Below, piece by piece: positions 1 through 7,067 of a stretch of 13,451 bases of DNA. The stretch is taken from NCBI GenBank assembly GCA_900553675.1, contig USEH01000043.1, positions 1 through 13,451 on the forward strand, read 5' to 3'. The notes below the pieces were generated by a model. That model was not told the origin of the DNA. It ran no database searches and saw only the letters and a program-made list of their open reading frames with translations. Origin of the DNA: an uncultured Ruminococcus sp. GTDB taxonomy: Bacteria; Bacillota; Clostridia; Oscillospirales; Ruminococcaceae. Each line of letters begins with the position of its first letter. The stretch's first letter is position 1. Position numbers and translations under genes: made by a program.

Positions 1-257
1 AGCGTGTGCTCTGAGGCGATGACATCCCCGCAAAAGCCGTTTTCATACAGCCACGGCAAAGCGCCGGTGTGGTCGGCGTGGGAGTGAGTAAGAAAAACCG
101 TTTGTATCTTGGGAATCTGATGCGGCATAAGCCGTGGGTAATTGTCGTTCTCCGCCGCCATTAAACCGCAGTCCACCAAAAAATCAATGCTTTCGCCTGT
201 TACGTGAAAGCAGTTGCGCCCATGCTCGCCGCAGCCTCCGGCAATGTAAAGCTTCAT
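1..257 (-). CDS. Metallo-beta-lactamase-fold hydrolase, N-terminal part (cut by the window edge)
   Basis: The first 85 codons of a minus-strand gene are present; the rest lies beyond position 1. The translation opens MKLYIAGGCGEHGRNCF, followed by FLVDCGLM and then the zinc-binding motif HSHADHTGAL (about residues 56-65). This is the HxHxDH signature of metallo-beta-lactamase-fold enzymes. The G-E-x-G-R-N-C opening followed by a VDCG strand resembles the RNase J/CPSF-like and related hydrolase branch more than true beta-lactamases, but the specificity-determining part is missing. The start is ATG at 257, with GGGGTGAT upstream lying inside the 3' end of the permease gene. The permease TGA (264-262) is only 4 nt away, so translation is probably coupled and the gene is the fourth member of the ABC operon. 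The family call is solid; the substrate is unknown. Confidence 0.8.
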   Translation of the reverse strand, partial: MKLYIAGGCGEHGRNCFHVTGESIDFLVDCGLMAAENDNYPRLMPHQIPKIQTVFLTHSHADHTGALPWLYENGFCGDVIASEHT

Positions 258-261
258 AGTA

Positions 262-1923
262 TCACCCCTTCTGCCCGTCGATAAAGCGGTTGAGAATCAG
301 CAGTGCCGTTGTTGTCAGCAGCACACACAGCACCGCCATAGCCATACCTATTGACACGCTTCCCTGCTCAAACTCGCGCATGATATATGTCGATACAACT
401 AACGTGTTGGGCGGAGCTATCAGGCTGGCGGTGACAAGCTCGCGAAATGCTATAATAAAGGTCATCATCCAGCCGGTGGCAACACCTTTTATTATCAGCG
501 GCAGCGTTATTTTTCGGAAGATGTAAAATGGACTTCCCCCGAACACCCGTCCTGCCGCCATAAGACTTTCGGATATCTGCGTAAACGAGGATGTTACATA
601 TTGGACGGTATAGGGCAGAAACAGCACAACATATGCAAGCACCAATATTCCCAGAGTGTTATACAGCGGGAGTATATTGTAAATCTGATTCCAGAACAGC
701 ATAATTCCTATTACCAGAACTATGCTTGGGAGCATTTCGGGCAAAAGTCCTATAGCCTCCACAATCTTTTTCAGCTTGGAATCGGAGCCGCGAATCGCTA
801 AGACAAGCACAGTTCCCAAAACCGCGCATATGCTCGCCGAAGCCGTTGCTAAAAGCAGACTGTTTTTGATTGCGCTAACGCCCTTGGTGTTCTCGGTGAA
901 CAGCTCGATATAGTGCGCAAAGGTGAAGTTCCCTGCGGCAAAGCCATAGCCCCGAAGCTTGATGAGCGAGGTCGATATGATAGAAAAGTATGGGATTCCG
1001 ATTGCCAATATAAGCACCATGACAATATATGTCCATGCAAGCACCTTGACAATCAGCGGCAGTCTGATTTGTGCAAACCTGCTTCCCTTTCCGCCTACGA
1101 GGTTATAGCTTTTTCTTAATGTGATGTAGTTCTGAAGCATCCACATAACAAGGCATACGCCTATCAGCACGGATGCAAGGGTCGCGGATTTTCCGAACTG
1201 GATCGGCGCAACGGTGGCGTAGCGGTGAATTTCGGTTGTGAACACCTCAAACCCGAACCGCTTGCCCAGCGTTGCGGGAGTGCCGTATTCCGCTATTGTC
1301 TTAACGAATACCAGCAGTGCGCCTATGGCATAGTTTCCGCTTATCAACGGCAGAAAGATTTTGTAAAGCCTGCGTGCAAATCCCGCTCCGAACACTGCTC
1401 CCGATTCTTCAAGGCTGGATGGGATATTCAGCATAGCGTTTTTGAGCATAGTCAGCATAAAAGGGAACACGTGCAGGCTCATGACTATAACCAGCCCGCC
1501 CAGAGAAAAGAACCATTTTTCGCTGCCCGCCATCGCGGGAACAAACTGCTGTAAAAGCCCGCGCTTTTGCATAAACAGAATCCAGCCCATCGAGGCAATG
1601 TAGGGCGGGGTCATAAACGGAATCATAAAGATTATATCAAAAAAGCGGTATCGGGCAAAGCCTGTTCTTGAAAACAGATATGCCAGCGGCGCCGCGATTA
1701 CGGTTGAAACAATCACCACAAGCACGCCGAGGAGCAGGGAGTTTCCTATCATTTCAAGGTTTCCGTCCGCTTTTAATGTCTGCCACACCGATAAAAAGTC
1801 AAGGCGACCATCCACAATGACCGCCTTGGCAAAAATCATGACCAGTGGGCAAACAATCATAAACAAAAGCAGAGCTGTTAATAAAATCAGCGGGATATGC
1901 TTTTTCAAATTGTCTGCTTTCAT
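262..1923 (-). CDS. Double-domain ABC transporter permease (FbpB/AfuB type)
   Basis: A 553-residue membrane protein forming the channel of a binding-protein-dependent importer. It is two fused permease domains, as in FbpB/AfuB, ThiP and related proteins. Each half carries an EAA-type cytoplasmic loop that docks on the ATPase: EESGAVFGAG...LPLI at about residues 172-194 and AAGRVFGGSP...LPLI at about 455-477. Hydrophobic segments run through both halves, beginning with a helix at about 10-33. The length is typical for fused permeases of this family (about 500-570). The start is ATG at 1923-1921, with GAGGTGA just upstream and 12 nt after the stop of the solute-binding protein. The ATPase lies two genes upstream and a metallo-hydrolase starts 4 nt downstream. 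The function is clear; the transported substrate is not. Confidence 0.93.
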   Translation of the reverse strand: MKADNLKKHIPLILLTALLLFMIVCPLVMIFAKAVIVDGRLDFLSVWQTLKADGNLEMIGNSLLLGVLVVIVSTVIAAPLAYLFSRTGFARYRFFDIIFMIPFMTPPYIASMGWILFMQKRGLLQQFVPAMAGSEKWFFSLGGLVIVMSLHVFPFMLTMLKNAMLNIPSSLEESGAVFGAGFARRLYKIFLPLISGNYAIGALLVFVKTIAEYGTPATLGKRFGFEVFTTEIHRYATVAPIQFGKSATLASVLIGVCLVMWMLQNYITLRKSYNLVGGKGSRFAQIRLPLIVKVLAWTYIVMVLILAIGIPYFSIISTSLIKLRGYGFAAGNFTFAHYIELFTENTKGVSAIKNSLLLATASASICAVLGTVLVLAIRGSDSKLKKIVEAIGLLPEMLPSIVLVIGIMLFWNQIYNILPLYNTLGILVLAYVVLFLPYTVQYVTSSFTQISESLMAAGRVFGGSPFYIFRKITLPLIIKGVATGWMMTFIIAFRELVTASLIAPPNTLVVSTYIMREFEQGSVSIGMAMAVLCVLLTTTALLILNRFIDGQKG

Positions 1924-1935
1924 AAGCTCACCTCA

Positions 1936-3036
1936 TCAACCGCAGATCTCGTTGATTTTAGCGGCGGAATCGGAAGCTATTTTCATCATCTTGTCCCAGT
2001 CGCACTCGATTTGTGGGATGTCGGAAAGGCTTGTGCGGTTGTCGGTTGTGATATCTGTGCGTCCGGGGAGGAGATAGGCGTCGGCAACCAGCTTTTGTGC
2101 TTCGTCTGAGAACAGATAGTCTACAAACGCCTTGGCGTTGTCTACATTAGGAGCGGTCTTCATTATCATTGCAGGACGGGGATTTACAACCGTGCCGCCG
2201 GCGGGATAGTAGATGTTGAGCGGCTCGCCCTTGGAGATGGAGGAATAAGCGTTGTAGTCAACACCGGCAACCAGTATGCCTACCTCGCCGGTGGTGACAG
2301 CCTCTAAAGCAGCCTTGTTTGCGCCGGGGACTATCATTCCGTTTGCAGCCATGCCCTCAAAGGCTTCCCAGCCGTACTGATTTACAAAGCCAGCCACAAA
2401 GTCTTTGCAAGCTCCGGATTTTTCGGGGTCGGGGATGGCAAGGGTATCCTTGTATTCATCCGCCGCAAGCTGGCTCCAGTCGGCGGAAAGCTCGGGGATG
2501 ATGGTGGTGTTGTAGATTACTCCGACGGCGGAGGCACTGTAGCCGAACAGCGTAGAATCGGCGTCTATCCATCCCTCGACAATCTTGTCGGCGTTTGCGG
2601 GGGTGTAGGACATAAGCTTGTCCGAAGCCTTCATGCTTAAACCGTCAGACCACGAAGCAAGGATTACAACGTCGGCAATGGGGTTGGCTTCCTCGGCTTC
2701 AAGGCGGGCAAGGATCTCGCCGGTGGTTCCTTGAAATACCTCGACCTCAACGCCGGTTTTTTCCTTGAATCCGGCGGCGATTTTATCTGCAAGTCCCGCA
2801 GGAGAAGGCATATAAACCGTCACCTTGCCGGAAAGCTGTTTTGTTTCCTCGGCAGGAGCTTCTGTCGGCTCGGTGGGCGTTTGCGCAGGTTCTGTGGGAG
2901 CGGCTGTAGCCTCTGCCGGAGCCGGTGTGGATTCGGACACTTTGTTATCGTCCTTTGGTGTTTGCGCCTGATCTCCGCACGCGGCAAGACCTAAGCACAT
3001 AACAACTGCAAGCAGAATTGCAATAACTTTTTTCAT
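1936..3036 (-). CDS. Lipoprotein solute-binding protein of an FbpA/AfuA-type ABC importer
   Basis: A 366-residue extracellular lipoprotein. The signal peptide ends in the lipobox LAAC with the lipidated cysteine at residue 20. A spacer rich in Pro, Thr, Ala and Glu (about 21-66) tethers the binding domain to the membrane. The domain (about 68-366) has the family pattern of ferric-iron/AfuA-type binding proteins: a VTVYMPSP first strand, an ADVVI strand, and near the C-terminus YYPAGGTVVNPRPAMI and AKAFVDYLFSDEAQ. The paired tyrosines that hold iron in classical FbpA are not evident at the expected place. The sequence there is GVDYNAYSSI (about 258-267), so iron is not assured, and phosphorylated sugars or phosphonates are alternatives known in this superfamily. 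The start ATG (3036-3034) overlaps the ATPase stop by 4 nt (ATGA), indicating translational coupling. Confidence 0.9.
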   Translation of the reverse strand: MKKVIAILLAVVMCLGLAACGDQAQTPKDDNKVSESTPAPAEATAAPTEPAQTPTEPTEAPAEETKQLSGKVTVYMPSPAGLADKIAAGFKEKTGVEVEVFQGTTGEILARLEAEEANPIADVVILASWSDGLSMKASDKLMSYTPANADKIVEGWIDADSTLFGYSASAVGVIYNTTIIPELSADWSQLAADEYKDTLAIPDPEKSGACKDFVAGFVNQYGWEAFEGMAANGMIVPGANKAALEAVTTGEVGILVAGVDYNAYSSISKGEPLNIYYPAGGTVVNPRPAMIMKTAPNVDNAKAFVDYLFSDEAQKLVADAYLLPGRTDITTDNRTSLSDIPQIECDWDKMMKIASDSAAKINEICG

Positions 3037-4007
3037 ATTTGTTTCCTCTTTTCATTAACTTCTATTAAGTCGTTTTTATCTATGTAAATGGTGACTTTCG
3101 TCCCCACTGACATCTTATCTGAGGATGGAATACTCCAGTTTTTACCGCCATAGGCAAGGCGGAGCTGATAAGCGCTTCCCAGAAACTGAACCGACGTTAC
3201 CTCCGCATTGAATGCTAAAGCACCATCTTTCGGGCTAAGTGAAGCCTTTTCCGGACGGAACATATGGGTGTTGTCTATCCAGTTGGAGTAGCCCACGAAT
3301 TTTGCAACAAACTCCGTTTTGGGAGCACCGTAGATTTCCTCCGGCGTTCCGTATTGCTCGACCGCACCTGCGGACATAACGGCTATGGCGTCGCTCATGC
3401 TCATTGCCTCGGTCTGATCATGGGTGACGAATACTGCGGTGATTTTCAGCCGGGTGATAAGCTCGCGCAGCTCGGCACGCATTTCCTCACGCAAAAGCGC
3501 ATCAAGCGCGGAAAGCGGCTCGTCGAACAGAATGCACTGCGGCTCGATTACAATTGCCCTTGCAAAAGCCACCCTTTGCTGCTGTCCGCCGGAAAGCTGG
3601 TGCGGATAACGGTCGGCAAAATCGCAGAGCTGAACAGCGTGCAGAGCGTCCTTTACCTTTTGCTCAAGCCCCTTCGTCTGCTTTGCCGCACGAAGCCCAA
3701 AGGCGACATTTTCAAACACGCTCATATGCGGCCACAGGGCAAAATCCTGAAAAACAAACCCAATCCTACGCTTTTCGGGCGGAAGGTTGATTTTCTTTTC
3801 CTTGGAAAATACGCATTTATCGTCAAAGTAGATTTCGCCATCGTCAGGCGTTTCCAGACCCGAAATCATCCGCAAAAGTGTGGTTTTGCCGCAGCCGGAC
3901 GGACCGAGCAGGGTTGTAAGTCCGCCGCTGACCATAGAAAGCGTGGTGCTTTGTATAACTTTTTTGCGGTTAAAGCTCTTTTCAACCGATTTCAGACGTA
4001 TCTCCAT
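3033..4007 (-). CDS. ABC transporter ATP-binding protein (FbpC/AfuC type)
   Basis: A 324-residue cytoplasmic ATPase that powers the importer. All the nucleotide-binding motifs are intact: Walker A GPSGCGKT (35-42), Q-loop glutamine at 87 in [18 protein letters not shown], signature LSGGQQQR (138-145), Walker B CILFDEP (158-164), D-loop SALD and H-loop histidine at 196 in [13 protein letters not shown]. The [12 protein letters not shown] stretch is characteristic of the iron/putrescine/sugar-type importer ATPases. The remaining roughly 85 residues form the regulatory TOBE-type tail usual for this group. The start is ATG at 4007-4005 with AAGGAG at 4020-4015. It is the first gene of the operon, followed by the binding protein (4-nt overlap) and the permease. 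The class is certain; the substrate is unassigned. Confidence 0.93.
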   Translation of the reverse strand: MEIRLKSVEKSFNRKKVIQSTTLSMVSGGLTTLLGPSGCGKTTLLRMISGLETPDDGEIYFDDKCVFSKEKKINLPPEKRRIGFVFQDFALWPHMSVFENVAFGLRAAKQTKGLEQKVKDALHAVQLCDFADRYPHQLSGGQQQRVAFARAIVIEPQCILFDEPLSALDALLREEMRAELRELITRLKITAVFVTHDQTEAMSMSDAIAVMSAGAVEQYGTPEEIYGAPKTEFVAKFVGYSNWIDNTHMFRPEKASLSPKDGALAFNAEVTSVQFLGSAYQLRLAYGGKNWSIPSSDKMSVGTKVTIYIDKNDLIEVNEKRKQI

Positions 4008-4068
4008 ACTATAGCTCCTTCGGGATTCTATCGTCCCTCAATTCAGATCAGTTATAGCTTACTCTTGC

Positions 4069-4100
4069 TATGTAAAATCGGGAATCAGGGTTATGTAAAA
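4069..4100. repeat. 9-bp direct repeat in the ABC operon leader
   Basis: TATGTAAAA occurs at 4069-4077 and again at 4092-4100, 23 bp apart start to start, that is about two helical turns. On the coding strand of the operon this reads TTTTACATA twice, about 60-95 nt upstream of the ATPase start. It could be a pair of regulator half-sites, but in AT-rich intergenic DNA chance is also possible. Confidence 0.4.
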
Positions 4101-4109
4101 ATTGCGTAT

Positions 4110-4165
4110 AAAAAATACTCCATTTCAGGCGAGCGCTTTTGAGGATTCGCCTGATCAGAAGTATT
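4110..4165 (-). terminator. Hairpin with T-tract upstream of the ABC operon (terminator or attenuator)
   Basis: A perfect 8-bp stem TCAGGCGA (4125-4132) / TCGCCTGA (4147-4154) with a 14-nt loop is flanked by a second complementary pair, AATACT (4114-4119) / AGTATT (4160-4165). Read on the minus strand, the structure is followed by six T residues (4115-4110). It could terminate transcription arriving from the M56-protease operon or act as an attenuator in the ABC leader. The T-run does not follow the GC-rich stem directly, so the call is moderate. No convincing promoter for the ABC operon was found between 4020 and 4200. Confidence 0.45.
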
Positions 4166-4230
4166 CTTTCATTTATTATTAACTAATGGGAAGATTTTTT
4201 GAGGCCCCGGTGAAGGAAATTTATTAGCAG

Positions 4231-4267
4231 ACAATATTCAGGGTGTGCCGGCACGCCCTGACATTGT
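4231..4267 (-). terminator. Long inverted repeat downstream of the broken sensor gene
   Basis: CAGGGTGTGC (4239-4248) and GCACGCCCTG (4251-4260) pair with a single G-T wobble around a CG centre. ACAAT (4231-4235) and ATTGT (4263-4267) extend the arms. It lies about 34 nt past the stop of the last sensor fragment, where a terminator is expected, but neither side has a good T-tract. It may be a 3'-end-stabilising hairpin rather than a classical terminator. Confidence 0.4.
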
Positions 4268-4300
4268 TTCTATTCATGTTTCTTTCGGTGTCAGCGGGGA

Positions 4301-4636
4301 TTAATATGAACGCTCTCTGCCCTCTTCGGACGTATACTCAACCAGCTTGTCGATTTTCCAATTATCGTCCTCATACTTAAAGGTGACTTCACAGGGGACG
4401 GTTTCATCGTCGTACTCAATCACCATCTTTGCTAAGATTTCGGAATCGCTTATCTGTACTGCGCTTTCAAACGGCGTTTTAAAGGGGGTATATACTACAT
4501 CTGCCAGCGGACAGTAAAACCTGCCGTCTATCACTTTTAAGCTGCTGTTATCTTCAAAGTATTGTTTATAAAGCTTGTCGCACTTCTGCCTGGTAAACGC
4601 AAGGCTTAGCTGCTGCTTGATCTCCTCCGGCGTATC
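4301..4636 (-). pseudogene. C-terminal fragment of the BlaR1-like sensor protein (fourth module)
   Basis: This stretch is in the same reading frame as the preceding fragment, separated from it only by the TAA at 4639-4637. It stays open from 4636 to the TGA at 4301-4303 and would add 111 residues beginning DTPEEIKQQLSLAFTR. The only start codon giving a sizeable ORF is a GTG at 4534-4532 (77 residues) with no ribosome binding site. That position falls in the middle of the module, so independent translation is unlikely. The content matches the later part of the three upstream modules: a helix ending in a FT turn, then a KVIDGRFYCPLADV strand like YINVDGRLYA, then an E-x-x-F/W-rich strand and a final WKIDKL strand like GWRI. 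I read it as the end of one ancestral gene cut off by a nonsense codon. Confidence 0.7.
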
Positions 4637-7067
4637 TTAATATGCTACCATGGGCATATACGTTTCGCCGTCTATTTCACGCAGATTTCCTATCTGGTCA
4701 ACACCGTTCACCACATACGTATCTTCAGTAGCACTATAGGTAAGAATATCTACTGCCTCCTGATAATCATACATAAGCCGCCTGTAGATTTTATTTACGG
4801 CGTAGGAGGATTTGTCTATTGAATAAGGCTTGTCAAGCAGCGGTTCATAGTCCCTGACACCTTCTTCAAATAAATCGGCATTGTAGCTATCAGCCGACTG
4901 AACCCTCCAGCCGGAATCGGTCAGCCTGATTTGCAAAACGGTTATATAATAGCACCATTCGCAGCCCTCGCTGAAATCCTCCCGCCAGAACTCAATAATT
5001 CCTTCACTTCCGTTTGTTTTGTATGCCGCCTGTACAGGGCTGCCATAATACCAGCCCATGCCGCCATCAAGCGCATATAAATAGCCGTCAACGTTTATAT
5101 AATGGTTTCCTTCGCCTGTGTAATTCTTCAGGCACTTCTCGGCAGCTTCATCGGTGAGCAGACCGTATATATAGTCAAGCCACTCCTGCCATGTGGTAAG
5201 ACCCTCCTCGACTGACGGTCGGTATGAGCCGACTTTAGGTCTATCGTCACCCGCAGTGTCTACACTATCATAGATAAAATAACGTTCATACCGCATATAA
5301 TCATCTATCAGGCGGTTCATTTCGGTCTCGGTAAGCTCGCCTGCAATCAACGGATTATCAAGCATCGGAACATACTCTTTGTCTGAGGGGTACATATGTC
5401 TTTCGGAGCCGTTAATTCTCCATCCGTCATCGGTAGATTCAACGGTAAGTACTGTTATGAGATAATTTCCGGCTTCGCCCTCAAATAAAGCTTCCTGCCA
5501 GTACTCTATTTCTGCCCCGCTGCCAAGTGCTCTTGAACCCGCTTGAACAGGATTGCCGTAATGCACGCCCACAGGATTGTCCTTAGCGTAAAGCCTGCCG
5601 TCTACGTTGATATACTGCTTTGTCTCCTCGGAATAATGCGTAAGATAGGTGTCCGCCAAATCCTCAGTGAATATGCTGTGCAGAAAGTCACTCCACTCCT
5701 GCCAAGTGGTAAGTCCTTCCTCGATGGAGGGACAGTAGTCAATACCGTCTTTCGTGACAACGCCATCAGCGTTCTGCCAGTCAACCTTTACCGATCCGAT
5801 ATTGGTGTATCTGTAAAACCGAAGGTACTCGTTAAGAATACTGTTCATTTCATCATCAGAAAGTAAAGCTGTTACGTTATCAACAGGCGCAGCCGGCTCG
5901 GCGGCGTTTGCAGACGCCGTAAAGTGTGCTTCAACATAATCGTCGGGCAGGATATTGTCAAAATTGAAGCTATAGGTAATCCCGCTTGCATCGTCCTTGA
6001 TAGTGTTTCCCGAAACGGTAACATTCTGCGAAATGACCGGAACGCACACGCCCACAGCCTCGCCGCCGACTGCCGAGGAATCGCCCATAAGCATATAAAG
6101 CGAACCGTCCTTAAAAGCGTAGAACGCCGAAAGTCCTGCACCGTCTGACGAGGCATAACGAATAACCGCAAGCGGGCAGTCCATCTCATACACGCAAAGA
6201 CTGTCTGATATAGCGTTTCTGTTCAGGATATATCCGCCCTGAGAAACCCCTTCAAGCTCGGCAGGGAGCGGATAGGTTACCATGGCTCCGTTATTTACCG
6301 TTCCAAGTGAAAGGCGATAGGAATAAACCGCGTTTTCGTTTTCGGATTTATCTGTTCTCACATACTCGCCCAGCAGATAAATCCTTACGCCGCCTGCCTC
6401 CTTGGAATCAAACAGCACCTTGGGGAAGGCTTTTTCGTTGAGTTCGTCCAAGCCGAAGCTTCCGTCGTAGTGAATATCCGGAATTTCGGCTTTTTCAAAT
6501 TGAATATAGCCGTCAAGAGCTTCGGGAACGTCCTCGGACATAAATGGATTGTACCCTGCAAGATTGGGATTGATGTCGTTAGGAGTGGAATCGCGGTCGA
6601 TGTAATCGGCTATTCGCCAAGCCTGATGAGGTATATTCAAAGCTAAGGGTTGTAATCAGGAATTCGCGCTCGCTGTTACCGAAGAAATCGGGATCGTATT
6701 CGCGCCAGAATTCAACCGTAAACGCTTTATCGCCGTTTGAAACGGTTTTGGCTATGGAGTATTCACTTGCAAGCTTCCAGCCCATGCCGCCGTCGCTGTA
6801 GTACAGATTGCCGTTGTGATTTATATATCTTGTGGCAGTCTTTTCAAGAGCCTTTTCTGTTCCCGATTCGGTGAAGATTCCGCCGAGGTAGCTCAGCCAG
6901 TCCTCCCAAGTGGTCATGCCCTCTTTCGTTACGGGATATATCCAATGCTCCTCGCTTGAAGGGTCGTCTGAAGGCGGATTGTCGAAATCTACCGGAAGAT
7001 TTGTATAGGTGCATATGGATTCAAATTCGAGATAGTTGTTAATCATGTCGGCAAGCTCATTATCCGA
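4310..7067 (-). repeat. Four related protein-coding modules in the sensor ectodomain
   Basis: Four copies of a module of about 165-175 residues can be aligned by eye. Module A spans about 7067-6560 (crossing the frameshift), B about 5872-5351, C about 5338-4832, and D about 4819-4310 (crossing the TAA). Shared landmarks in A-C are EEGLTTWQEW (KEGMTTWEDW in A), an IFTE/LLTD turn, YINxxGxLY, EFWRE or EYWQE, an ITVL/ITTL strand and GWRI/GWRV. B and C are similar enough to show at the DNA level, as in tcctgccatgtggtaag at 5189 versus tcctgccaagtggtaag at 5698. D is more divergent. A and B are separated by an unrelated domain at 5873-6541. The pattern implies past internal duplication. Confidence 0.75.
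4637..6640 (-). pseudogene. Middle fragment of the BlaR1-like sensor protein (unrelated domain plus modules B, C and start of D)
   Basis: An open frame of 667 codons whose only apparent start is a TTG at 6640 without a ribosome binding site, inside the coding region of the upstream fragment. It continues the upstream protein after a one-base shift. Reading TCA-TCA-GGC and skipping one T (6620 or 6619) gives SSGWRIADY, which matches the GWRI strand closing the other modules. From the W onward (6619) it encodes the end of module A, a roughly 220-residue domain that I do not recognise (6541-5873), module B (5872-5351), module C (5338-4832) and the first part of module D, stopping at TAA 4639-4637. 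No transmembrane segment or signal peptide is present, which fits an extracellular portion of a membrane protein. Translated alone it would be unexported. The alternative is a genuine separate gene using TTG, which I consider unlikely. Confidence 0.7.

Noticed and set aside
3264..4142. A 292-codon open frame on the plus strand
   Set aside because: It lies antisense to the ABC ATPase, whose motifs are all intact. The translation has no recognisable domain and no ribosome binding site, so it is a shadow frame.
4020..4200. A known riboswitch (for example thiamine pyrophosphate) upstream of the ABC operon
   Set aside because: The hairpins do not contain the conserved TPP core or any other riboswitch signature I could recognise.
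4637..4639. Stop-codon readthrough or recoding at the TAA
   Set aside because: TAA is not used for selenocysteine or pyrrolysine, and the same codon ends other intact genes in the window (the repressor gene, for example), so a variant genetic code is not supported.
6615..6625. Programmed ribosomal frameshift in the M56 protease gene
   Set aside because: The needed shift is +1 at TCA-GGC-TTG. There is no slippery heptamer, no in-frame stop at the shift site as in prfB, and no obvious upstream stimulatory Shine-Dalgarno element. Mutation or sequence error is simpler.
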